From Nematostella vectensis (taxonomy: Eukaryota; Cnidaria; Anthozoa; Actiniaria; Edwardsiidae): DNA of 64,000 nucleotides. The notes below the pieces were generated by a model. That model was not told the origin of the DNA. It searched no databases and saw only the letters and a program-made list of their open reading frames with translations. Position 1 is the stretch's first letter; each line of letters opens with the position of its first letter. Shown in pieces: positions 50,485-62,100 of this stretch. The position numbers and the translations under genes were made by a program. The DNA is taken from NCBI RefSeq assembly GCF_932526225.1, contig NC_064037.1, forward strand, positions 9,220,203 to 9,284,202, in the 5' to 3' direction.

Positions 50485-53400
50485 ATGTGGCGCGAACTGA
50501 TTCTTCTGGCTTGCCTTCTCGGGTTAGGCTGTGCTGCCAAAAAATCTCAACACGAATCCACGGGTGAGATATCATATATTTTTAAGTTTCTAGGTGAAAA
50601 TTATGCAAAAAAAAAAACTTCAAACAAACTTGATGATACTATTCATCAGTTTCTTTATCATATTTGTCATTTATGGAATGAAACTTTATCTATAAACCAC
50701 GATTTTGCATTCGTCTTACTTTTACGTAACGAAAATTGTTCTGCAACAAAACTTGGTCATAATGTTAAGAATAATTTCAACTTTGTGGAAAGGGTTACTG
50801 GCCCGTATCCTTTTCACGAATATAAGAAGTAAAGTGAAAAAGCTTTCAGAATGGAATTTCCAAGTTTTTCTTGTGAAGAGAAGAAATTTGAAGGCGAGAG
50901 CAGCTGAAATATGATAAAACAAAAGATCACAATAGACTAGAAAAATAAGTTGGATCAGAAAAATGAAAAAATACTTTGCGAATACTATATGCAGAATAAG
51001 TAAAAAATAAAAAAAAAACTACTTAACTTCGTTAAAAAAGCAGCATATTTCACAGAAAATACTGCTGTCTAGAATTATTTTTTAAAAATCAAAGAACTGA
51101 ACTAAACTGAAGAAAATAATTCGTCTGCGGGAGACGACACACGACACGAGTTAAAGACTAAAAATGCATTTATATGCAAATCTGCCATCGTTATTCAGTT
51201 TTTGATAACTGAATCCAAACATACCTGGCTTCTAAGAAAGTCAGGCCCTGTAGCCTTTGTATCTTATTATTTGTTACTTCGTTTATTTCCAACTTTTCAG
51301 GTCCGTTATATAGGTATTTTCCTGGCCTCAAACTTCTTCAAATAAAATCCTTTTTTTCCATAAAAAATGGTCATCATTCTCCATGAAATAAATACAATCG
51401 GTAAATATTCAATCTTATGCCTTTTATTATTCTCCTCAGACGATGCCGTGAAGCGTAGCATTGCTATGTCTTCTAAGTCACTTTCTGACGCCAGAGGTAA
51501 ACTGCGGGAGGGGCTTTGAGGGTTGCAAAGGGTAACACTCCCCTGGAAACTAGTCTAGAATGCTTCAAAACACCGAAATCCAATCCTTTATGTTTCGAGT
51601 ACCACACATTTTCCTAGCTGTTGAGATTGCTTTCAGGTGCTACGAGATTTAGGCTTGAGATCATATCAAATCGGTAGAGATGGATATCTACCGTCCTTGT
51701 CTGTTGTAGCCAGCATTGATGATTAACACTGTGGTTGTAAAGTGAACTTTAAAAATCCTTCAAAGTCAATGTAGCCTTTATCAATTCTTCTTTTTCTTTG
51801 AAATAAATCATGCACATATTTTAATTCGCAATTACATAGGATCCTTGATTGAATCAAAGGATTTTGACATGACCCTAACATTGGACTCATTTTAATCAAA
51901 ATATTTTTGTTTGTCGTAACACTGGATTCTAGATTTTCCCTCGAATACAGCCGAGTGCTTGTTTTTTTTATTAATGCCCAAAATTGCTTTTTTTTCGTTC
52001 TGTTTTGGGAAGCCGACCAACTGTCGTAATGTACACATCGTTTTTTTTTTTACAGATGACGACATCGATCACTACACAAGAGGTAAGAGGAGGTAGTCAC
52101 GGACCCCACCCCTACAAGCCCACTCCTAACCCTCTCTCCGCCCTGTTAGCCCACACACCCTTTCTTTAGTATTCTCCTTCGCAAAAGAGACACTAACATC
52201 TAGAAATATTAGATTGCTTTTATTTATGCTAATGTCATCCTCGGGGAACAGCCTCCCCCCTCTGCCGCCTTGTTCGGCCTCGTTACGCTGACCTCCGAGC
52301 CCTATGTTCCTGAAGGTCAATATTATCGGAATTATTTCCATTTTTCTAACGGGAAAAACGCATCAAGCCTCCCCTTCACTACCTAAAATAGACAACCTTG
52401 ACATCCCGAAAAAGGCGTGAACTGGTTTGAAGGCATCTGAAACGCTTGGTGGCGTCTAAAGTGGATTTGCATGCATTCAACCTGGCTTTTTCCGTTCTAA
52501 TTCTTTTTGTTAATGGTCGCATTTGTTCTTAGACGATGCATACGCCGCCCTAGCGTTTTACGACTACATAATGAAACGTGACTCCCAGTTGGCGAAGCGA
52601 ATAGGTAAGTCCATTGCCAACGACTTTAATGTACTGAGTGGTAATGTATTCAATTCAACCGAAAAAAGGTTTGGAATATAGTGGAAATAGCCAGGCGTGT
52701 ACACAGGGGTTTGCACAGGGTGCGTCGTCATTTCTTATTGAAGGAACGTCAAATACTATCCTTTTTTCATATCCTATTTTCATATGATATCTATATGACT
52801 GCGAATCCACCCCCCCCATCCCTCAGCCAATTCTGGGTACGTGTCTGATAGCTAATAGAAGTGGTCCGATAACATAGCTAATGTCTGGAAGATAGTGGGT
52901 CGATACCATAGCAATTGTCTGGAAGATAATTGGTCGATACCATAGCTAATGTCTAGAAGATAGCTGGTCGATACCATAGCTAATGTCAGGAAGATAGTTG
53001 GTCGATACCATAGCTAATGTCTGGAAGATATTTGGTCGATACCATAGCTTATTTCTGGGAGATAGTTGGTCGATACCATAGCTAATGTCTGGAAGATAGT
53101 TTGTCGATACCATAGCTAATGTCTGGAAGATAGTTGGTCGATACCATAGCTAATGTCTGGAAGATAGTTGGTCGATACCATAGCTAATGTCTGGAAGATA
53201 GTTGGTCGATACCATAGCTAATGTCTGGAAGATAGTTGGTCGATACCATAGCAAATGTCTGGAAGATAGTTGGTCGATACCATGGCTAATGTCTGCAAGA
53301 TAGTTGGTCGATACCATAGCTAATGTCTGGAAGATAGTTGGTCGATACCATAGCTAATGTCTGGAAGATAGTTGGTCGATACCATAGCTTACGTCTGGAC

Positions 53401-56277
53401 GATAGTTGGTCGACACCATAGCTAATGTCTGGAAGATAGTTGGTCGATGCCATAGCTAATGTCTTGAAGATAGTTGGTCCATACCATAGCAAATGTCTGG
53501 AAGATAATTGGTCGATACCATAGCAAATGTCTGGAAGATAGTTGGTCGATACCATCGCTAATGTCTGAAGATAGTTGGTCGATACCATAGCTAATGTATG
53601 GAAGATAGTTGGTCGATACCAAAGCTAATGTCTGAAAGATAGTTGGTCGATACCATAGCTAATGTCTGGTAGATAGTTGGTCTATACCATAGCTAATGTC
53701 TGGAAGATAGTTGGTCGATACCATAGCTAATATCTGGAAGATAGTTGGTAGATAACATAGCTAATGTCTGGTAGATAGTTGGTCTATACCATAGCTAATG
53801 TCTGGAAGATAGTTGGTCGATACCATAGCTAATGTCTGGTAGATAGTTGGTCGATACCATAGCTGATGTCTGGTGGATAGTTGGTCGATACCATAGCTAA
53901 TGTCTGGAAAATAATTGGTCGATACCATAGCTAATGTCTGGTAGATAGTTGGTCGATACTATAGCTGATGTCTGGTGGATAGTTGGTCGATACCATAGCT
54001 AATGTCTGGAAGATAATTGGTCGATACCATAGCTAATGTCTGGAAGATAGTGGATCGATACCATAGCTAATGTCTGGAAGATAGTTGGTCGACACCATAG
54101 CTAATGTCTGGAAGATAGTTGGTCGATACCATAGCTAATGTCTGGAAGATAGTTGGTCGATACCATAGCTAATGTCTGGAAGATAGTTGGTCGATACCAT
54201 AGCTAATGTCTGGAAGATAGTTGGTCGATACCATAGCAAATGTCTGGAAGATAGTTGGTCGATACCATGGCTAATGTCTGCAAGATAGTTGGTCGATACC
54301 ATAGCTAATGTCTGGAAGATAGTTGGTCGATACCATAGCTAATGTCTGGAAGATAGTTGGTCGATACCATAGCTTACGTCTGGACGATAGTTGGTCGATA
54401 CCATAGCTAATGTCTGGAAGATAGTTGGTCGATGCCATAGCTAATGTCTTGAAGATAGTTGGTCCATACCATAGCAAATGTCTGGAAGATAATTGGTCGA
54501 TACCATAGCAAATGTCTGGAAGATAGTTGGTCGATACCATCGCTAATGTCTGAAGATAGTTGGTCGATACCATAGCTAATGTATGGAAGATAGTTGGTCG
54601 ATACCAAAGCTAATGTCTGAAAGATAGTTGGTCGATACCATAGCTAATGTCTGGTAGATAGTTGGTCTATACCATAGCTAATGTCTGGAAGATAGTTGGT
54701 CGATACCATAGCTAATATCTGGAAGATAGTTGGTAGATAACATAGCTAATGTCTGGTAGATAGTTGGTCTATACCATAGCTAATGTCTGGAAGATAGTTG
54801 GTCGATACCATAGCTAATGTCTGGTAGATAGTTGGTCGATACCATAGCTGATGTCTGGTGGATAGTTGGTCGATACCATAGCTAATGTCTGGAAAATAAT
54901 TGGTCGATACCATAGCTAATGTCTGGTAGATAGTTGGTCGATACTATAGCTGATGTCTGGTGGATAGTTGGTCGATACCATAGCTAATGTCTGGAAGATA
55001 ATTGGTCGATACCATAGCTAATGTCTGGAAGATAGTGGGTCGATACCATAGCTAATGTCTGGAAGATAGTTGGTCGACACCATAGCTAATGTCTGGAAGA
55101 TAGTCGGCCGATACCATAGCTAATGTCTGGAAGCTAGTTGGTCGATACCATAGCTAATGTCTGGAAGATAGTTGGTCGATACCATAGCTAATGTCTGGAA
55201 GATAGTTGGTCGATACCATAGCTAATGTCTGGAAGATAGTGGGTCGATACCATAGCTGATGCCGGAGGATATTGGGTCAATACCATTGCTGCTGTCTGCA
55301 AGATGGTTCGATACCACAGCTGATATCTGAAAGATAGTGGGCCGATACCATATCTTGTCATGTCTTGAATTCAAGATCGCGTTTTTTGTCGGTGGTAGGT
55401 TAAACTGAAAGATTATAGGTGACTAGTAATTTGCTAAGAAGTGTTTTTTTCTGCCCACAGAATGCAAGGACAAATTCCCCGTGTTTTGCCGCAAGGCTGT
55501 AGCGTTCTGTTTGATGCCCATGTATAAAGTACACGGAAATGGCCGGTTACGAAGAAAATACAATATCGCGCGCAAGTTCTGTCCCGTATCCTGCCATAAC
55601 AACGGATGCTGGTATGTATGTTCCCACCTGTCCGTCCGTCCGCCCGCCCCTGTCTGTTTGTCCGTACGTCCTCCCCGATCTATTTGTCTGTCCGTCTTTT
55701 TGTCCTTCTTTTATCTGAAAAATTAGATTAAATATGCGTTTCTGTCAGTTTATTACAGTGGAACCTGGATTTTTCGATAACCTCGATTTTACGATGACGT
55801 TCCTTTCTCCTAGCAGAAATACAGTAAAATGTATAAGAAATTACCTGGATCTAACGATATTGGATACAACAATATTCTCGATTTTACGATACAAATCTGT
55901 CCTCCCAAGCGTAGTTTTGACCTCAACACAACGATCTTATTGATTCTATCAACAAAGAGAGAAAAACTCAAGACACCACACACGTGCAGTACAGTTAACC
56001 GATATTTTTACTTGACAGATCTTGTTAAATATAGATGACAGTATTACAGAGAGTAGCTGTACAGTCTTATATAGAGTACAGATTATTAACTCAACCTCGC
56101 TACAACGATATTTTCAATGGAATTTCCTTTAAATCGTAAAATCGAGGACCTCTTTGCAACGACCTCGATTTTACGATACATTTTCTTTCTCCCGAGGCAA
56201 ATCGTAAAATCCAGGTTTCACTGTAGCTTTAATCCAAATGTTATTAATCAATTATTTTTGTTTTAATTTGTTTCAGA
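50485..56277 (+). CDS. Secreted precursor with a C-terminal six-cysteine ShKT-type domain, 128 aa
   Basis: Six exons (50485-50563, 51440-51496, 52056-52082, 52533-52604, 55461-55611, 56277) join in phase and give 128 residues. A hydrophobic signal peptide covers about residues 1-17. An acidic propeptide follows with dibasic KR sites at 31-32, 69-70 and 76-77; the last directly precedes the cysteine domain, fitting convertase release of a mature peptide of about 50 residues. Cysteines are at 80, 88, 95, 119, 123 and 128, ending the protein at the last cysteine as ShKT domains usually do. The third-to-fourth cysteine gap (23 residues) is longer than in the channel-blocking prototype and is very basic. 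ShKT domains occur in anemone toxins, neuropeptides and protease modules, so toxicity is not established. The stop codon is split by the last intron. Intron 4 holds a 2.5-kb minisatellite; intron 5 holds a pogo-like MITE. Confidence 0.82.
52858..55345. repeat. 34-bp minisatellite with a 985-bp higher-order duplication, about 73 copies
   Basis: The unit is ATACCATAGCTAATGTCTGG plus AAGATAGTTGGTCG. Distinct variants (CCATGGC, TTACGTCTGGACG, CCATCGC, TCTGAAGATAG with a missing GA) recur in the same order 985 bp apart, for example at 53281 and 54266, showing that a block of about 29 units was duplicated as a whole. Confidence 0.95.
55756..56223. mobile_element. Tc1/mariner-pogo-like MITE, 468 bp, in the ShKT gene's last intron
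   Basis: CAGTGGAACCTGGATTTT at 55756 is mirrored by AAAATCCAGGTTTCACTG ending 56223 (one mismatch). TA flanks each end. The interior repeats CTCGATTTTACGAT. It has no transposase. Confidence 0.85.
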
Positions 56278-57129
56278 TTTCTGTCTTTAAAATCAACTCG
56301 AACTTGATCTATGCACTCTTGGAAAAATAATCCAAGCAGAAAAAATAATAATAGCAGAAAAGATGTATTAGAAACAAGAACCCACAAAAACCTTCATTTC
56401 TTTAAGCAGATCTTGTAAATTGATATCTCATTTTATCTGAGTCAGATTGTACAGCATGTATTATTAAAGTAGATAAACAATATGCACTGAGCCACAGGGT
56501 TCATACTAAAGTGAAGCCTCGGGAAAATAGCCATCTTTGTGTTTGACATATTGTATGTAGATAAATCTTACAAAAGTAATAAAACGTAGCCAATTTTTTG
56601 TGAGTATGAATAAAACGATCATTTGCATCCAGTTTGAAATACTTGTCAGTACTCTCTCTGCCTTCCGAACAATTTAACTCGCTGCCAAGAATATATAATC
56701 GAGACCCCACCTCCCTCGCGGGTAATTGTTTTCAAAAATTCGTTAAAATTGAAACCCGTTTGGTAGCCCCTTCAAAGCGTGCGATCGATCTGATATTTGG
56801 CAAACATAATCACCAATGCTTCTAGTTTGTAAATTCTGAAATAAAAATTAGATATTAATAATTGGCGAGGCACGACGCACGTGCAAATGAAATCGCAGTT
56901 TAGGGGGTTCGTTACAGAATCTCAAAATCTGTAGTTGCAAACAACTACATTTTGCGGATATGAAGTCAGTCCAACTTGATGTCTTATATGACAACCGAAC
57001 CACCGAATCCTTTACTTTTACTTTGTGAAAATATTTAGGGGGGGAGGGCACGTGCCTCCAGTGCCCCACCCCCTGCTACGGCCCAGTAGAACATGGAAAG
57101 ACTATAGCCGCCAGGAATGGCAAAGTATT

Positions 57130-57637
57130 AAGGCCCATTTACACGGCACGATTTTGGCCTAAGACTTGTAGTATAAGACTTTTCTGTAACATTTAAGTGC
57201 TTATAAGCAAATTTTAACTGAGCTACGGCTAGAAGATCCTGAAAACTATCGGAGATATCTTCGTATGGACACGGCGACGTTTTCGCCAGTACGTTTCTCG
57301 TGGTAGAAGTCCAACGATCGTAGCTGAATAACACATTGTCTTAGAAAACATAGATTGCTGTTTCAACTTGTCTTTTGTCATTAAACAATGAAATAGTTTG
57401 TGATTCGAACCCGGCTATCTTTTTTTTTCGAGCCTCATGGATAAACTCGCAATTTGATTGGTGCAAATACTAGTCCCAGTCTGAATTGGAGAGAATCACG
57501 TCATTGCTCATAACCCTACTAGAAGTCGTGAGTCGCGTGCGACAGTCGTAAGCAAGTCGCAGGGGCATTTACACAGCTCGACTTGAAGTCGTATACTACA
57601 AGTCGTAGGCCAAAACCGTGCCGTGTAAATGAGCCTT
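57130..57637. mobile_element. MITE with about 50-bp terminal inverted repeats
   Basis: AAGGC(C/T)CATTTACACGGCACG at the left and its inverse at the right extend through TTTTGGCC and ACTTGTAGTATA to about 50 bp. Internal copies of AAGTCGTA are present. A 3-bp duplication is not exact (TTA versus TTT), so superfamily is open. Confidence 0.75.
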
Positions 57638-57887
57638 TTTATGTGGCGTAGGAAAAAAGAGGGGAGAGGGGTCAGTCTATACAGCTCAAATATGCACTTC
57701 CCCCAAAAGAATACCCAGAATAAACGCTCTTAACCCCCCAAAAAACATTTTTTTCCCATACCACACTTTACTTTCATAGTATTACCTTCTTTTACTATAC
57801 TGCCATATTGTCATGAGATTTACCTGTGCGTTTCCGAGAAAGGCCTCTCTGTTAAGCCCTCCGGTTAAACTATGGAATTTCTAAAGC

Positions 57888-58144
57888 CAGAGGCGGCGGA
57901 GTGGTCCCATAAGTGGAGGGGGGGTGGGTGGGCGAAGTTGGGGGGGGGGGGGGGGGGGGGAGGGTTGGGTAGTGGTTTTAAGGGGAGGGGTGGTTTCAGA
58001 GGAAAGGGGTGGGTGGTTGTTCCAAATCCTATTTATAAGAACGCGGGGATTTTAAACTGAAAAGTGGGGGAGTGCTCGCTTTTCAGAGTGAGGGGGCTGG
58101 CGCCTCCCTGGCGCCCCCCTGCCCCTCCCCTTCCGCCGCCCCTG
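57888..58144. mobile_element. CAGAGGCGGCGGA MITE, 257 bp
   Basis: CAGAGGCGGCGGA (57888) and TTCCGCCGCCCCTG (to 58144) are inverted ends. AAAGC flanks both sides exactly, a 5-bp duplication. The interior is G-rich with a long G run. Confidence 0.8.
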
Positions 58145-58499
58145 AAAGCATATAATATATATATATATACATATCTTTATTCATCAGTATAGATTTTAAC
58201 AATTTTTGCTCCGCTTTTAAAATATATATCCTTTTTTTAATTACAGTTGTTTTTGTGGGTGAAACTGTAAATCTAATTTGGCGCGTGACCTCTATACTAA
58301 TAGATGCAAAGATGATGTATTGGCTCTCGGTTACTAGTCGCTAAATTGGGCGGCCAATATTGATCACGGATTATTCACAGCCACAAAGTAGCCTATGTTG
58401 TTGTGTATGGTACAGAGAGTAGATGTGTTGGAATAGAAAAATGGTATAGATGTGTTGGAATAGGAACAAGGTATCAATTGGGAATAGGAATATGGTACA

Positions 58500-58628
58500 G
58501 GAGCCGGATCCTGGGAAGCAGGTTAGCGCTAATCTAGGATGAATGCTCCTGTTATCCAATCAAATGTCAAGATATTTACCGTATTTATCCCTGGGTTAGC
58601 GCTAACCTGCTTTCCAGGAACAGGCCCC
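58500..58628. mobile_element. Short GGGGCCGG-family palindromic MITE, 129 bp
   Basis: GGAGCCGGATCCTGGGAAGC with GGTTAGCGCTAA is mirrored by TTAGCGCTAACC and TTTCCAGGAACAGGCCCC. It resembles the ends of the 15494 element, so it is probably an internally deleted relative. Confidence 0.7.
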
Positions 58629-58733
58629 AGATGTGTTGGAAATGGGACATGTTACTGATGTGCTGGATTAGGAAATTGGTATAGATGTGTTTGCAACACA
58701 GGGTAAAGACGTGTTAGTATGGGAACAGTACCG

Positions 58734-58973
58734 CTAACTATCCTTGAAAGGTAAGCCGAGAAAGACTGGGGTCTTGCTTTGCGTGTAGAAGAGTGGGTTT
58801 GATCTGTAGAAGTCCACGATTTCTTTTAGGCTTCCGAATGCATGTTTCCCAATCACGAACCTTTTACTCGGGGTCAACTCGATTGGAAAATGTCGAATTC
58901 TAAAAATAATCAATTAATCATAATCAAGAAGGTATGGTATGTTGGTTGTAGTAGTGGTGGTGCTGATAGTGGC

Positions 58974-59043
<70 letters not shown>

Positions 59044-59086
59044 ATGATGATGATGATGATGTTGGTGGTGGTGATGATGATGATGG

Positions 59087-59124
<38 letters not shown>

Positions 59125-62100
59125 GTGATGACGACGACGACGACTACGACGACGACGACGATGATGATGATGATGATGACGATGACGATGATGATGATCT
59201 TAATGTCGTCTACGCACCAAAATAACATATACACGTAAAGAGTTTACAAAGCCTTGCGTCCTTCCTAAGCTCTTATGAATTTTACAAAATGAAGCGGTAT
59301 GGTACTCACTTTCCAGAGTATTTTACTGACAGCACAAATGATGCAAACTGAGAATAAATAAATAGAATGTGTTAAGGTTTATTTGTAAAAAGTTTTTCCA
59401 TAGTTTCGTACCTTTTGTTGACTTTCTCGTACAAGAAACTCGAGCTCGTTGGCGTGCTAAATAAAATGAAAAAAAAATGAATAAAAAGGGAGGTTAGGTG
59501 ATCCTCTTTTCTGGTAACCATCAGTTTAAAAATGGGTGACATTTGCTACCCCTACAGCAACTTTCCGTTTCTACCCTCTTTCCTTTACCTAAGTGTCTCA
59601 GTATCTATCATCGACCCACAACACCCCTACTACACTCTTTCCCGCATCCATATAATTTTCGGCTTAACACCCTTTACCTATCTCCTGCCTTCACTCAATG
59701 ATCTCCCTCTCTTTGCCCTCGCGACCCCAATGTCCACAATTCCCCCTCACTGCCACGCCTTAGCCCCCTCTACTCTCCGAGAAACACCTCCTCGAGAAAG
59801 GTAAGAAATGATAGGTCATTTCCGGAATAGCAGTCATCGCGCTATTCGATCTTTTTATACCTTAAGCATTACATCTTCGCAATCCCGCCGCTTCATCTTC
59901 CCATGGAACCATGTTTGAGTACCTAATAAGCACAACGGAATTAACACTGAAACGGTTCAAAGGGCCAAATGATCACTTTGCAATAATAATTTACCAAACT
60001 CTATAAACAGTCAATTCCAAAACTCAAAATATTAGTAATAAGAGGTCACAAGTGGGCGTATATGGGAGGTAGCTTGGGTTTGTTGGAAGTGAGGCAGTGA
60101 TGAGGGCTGTTTATGGAGACAGCTTGGGGTAGCTGGAAGTGAGTTGCTGGCTAAGGGCGTATATGGGGATATGGGGGGTAGGTTGAGCGGTAATTGAAAG
60201 TGAGGCATTGGTGAGAGGTTTACACGGGAAGGCACAATATTACAAACCAAGCCATGTTTAAATCATAACCTGCAGTAGAAACCTAACCTTCGTTTTTGGC
60301 CGAGAAGGCATCCATCTCCTCGTACGGAACCTCTGTCATACCGACGTCAAAGGAGTGGTGACGAGGTGCATCGCACTTTTTCCTTGTTGTTGGCGCAGGC
60401 GCCCGGGCGTGGGCTTCAGGCAGTCTTTGGTCTTCTGTAATCTCGACTATATGAGAGTGTAGGTCACTGACGCTACGTGACCTCCGGTGTCCTGGTAACC
60501 AATAATAATGAAATTACGTGGTGTATCGGGTGGGTCACATGATGTAATTACTTGATTTAGATAGGTATGTTAACTTGGATGAATTAGTGATAGCAAACTC
60601 TATGCTCGATTCACTTTTTAAATTCACGAGTCTATGTATTATTCAATTCAAGACTGGAGCAAACAATTTAGGTATGCTCACTTTGTGCAGAAAAAAAAAG
60701 ATAAAAATGCTTCACAAAAATGATGCCCGATTTACATTGAAAGTTGTTTCTAATAAACTGAGACTGACTTCGTAGTACCCTTTACATCGACATTTCTTGT
60801 GCACTTTTATGTGGTCACTGCCAAACGCACCGCTCGTTTTAGTTTTCTTTTTCAGTACGTAATCTGGTACCCAGCCTTGCCGAGACGGGAACTCTATTGT
60901 AGACACGAGATAGAAAGGGCCATCCCGACTAAGCGCCCGCACAATGATGCCCCCAGCCAGACTCAGGTCTTCAGGTCTATCGGCGGGCGCCTTATAACAT
61001 GTGACAGTCTCATAGAGATCAAGCATCTGGAAAGGACAAAGTCTAATCACTCAATTATAGCCCGCCTTTTATTTGAAAGTTGGAGCCTATAAGTGGGTGT
61101 AGCCCAAATATGTGAGAGGGTGCCTATATGTGAGAGGGTGACTAGATGTGAAAGGTTGGTGCCTATATGTGAGAGGGTGACTAGATGTGAAAGGTTGGTG
61201 CCTATATGTGAGAGGGTGACTAGATGTGAAAGGTTGGTGCCTATATGTGAGAGGGTGACTAGATGTGAAAGGTTGGTGCCTATATGTGAGAGTGTGACTA
61301 GATGTGAAAGGTTGGTGCCTATATGTGAGAGGGTGACTAGATGTGAAAGGTTGGTGCCTATATGTAAGAGGGTGACTAGATGTGGAAGGATGGATCCCAT
61401 AAGTGAAAAGGTGGTGTCAATATATAAGAAAGATTGTGCCCATATATATAAAAGCGGTGCCCGTAAGAGGGGTGGGGCCCAAATGAAAGTAGTGCCCATG
61501 TGGGTGGAGCCTCTAATGAGGGAGTGGTAACCTCTTTTATTTAGACGTACCACGTCTAGACCATGTGAAACGTTTAAGTAACCATGGCTACCGACAAAGC
61601 CATCATCGCCTTGAGAACGACTCCGCTGCCACACGCTTTTCTGGATTGTGGTTCCATCGCTGTCCTGCGGGTTGACAAGGGGAGGAGGGACCGATAGAAC
61701 ACTTTCGGCTTCCTTCTTATCTTCCACCAAAGCATCCGTCCTCTTTTTTCTATATAAATTAAAATTATATATTAGCATCAAACATCTGTTGAGTGACTAA
61801 ATCATCTAATTATCAGGGCGGATATCAGTCACCTCGTGTTGAAGTGCGGTAAGGGTAACTAGCCTTAGCAGATTAGTAGGTTGAATGTACCTTAAATGTT
61901 TTGGGATAACTGTGGCATATTCAGGGACATTTTCATTGCTGCGGAAGCAAAATACAAATTCTTGTTACCTATACGCTATTAAGAAAACAATTGAAGAGCG
62001 GCCAAGCTGGGTAATCGTAATTACCACTTAGCCATCGATATTTTAGGTCGATAATTTCCATACTCTATTCGTAACAAATTGAAACCTTTTTGAATAGGAG

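Larger units (their letters stand above)
56278..58733. other. Intergenic region between convergent ShKT gene and SH2 adaptor
   Basis: It contains three inverted-repeat elements (57130-57637, 57888-58144, 58500-58628) and a solitary MITE end near 57035-57090 (GGGCACGTGCCTCCAGTG, CCCTGCTACGGCCCAG). No further gene is recognised. Confidence 0.6.

Noticed and set aside
53286-54607. Repeated reverse frames of YGIDQLSSRH type
   Set aside because: Products of the 34-bp intronic satellite in the ShKT gene.
57395-57430. tRNA-like T-loop sequence (GGTTCGAATC on the minus strand)
   Set aside because: No pairing T-stem, no A box at the right distance and no cloverleaf; it lies inside a MITE.
58842-59238. 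Poly-Asp, poly-Met and poly-Ile frames
   Set aside because: Translations of the GAT/GAC microsatellite in the adaptor's last intron.
61047-61781. 244-codon reverse frame with HLVTLSHIGTNLS repeats
   Set aside because: Its upstream part is true exon 6 of the adaptor (61749-61551), but the repeat part is intronic minisatellite; the donor at 61550-61549 and phase-0 join to exon 7 explain the gene.
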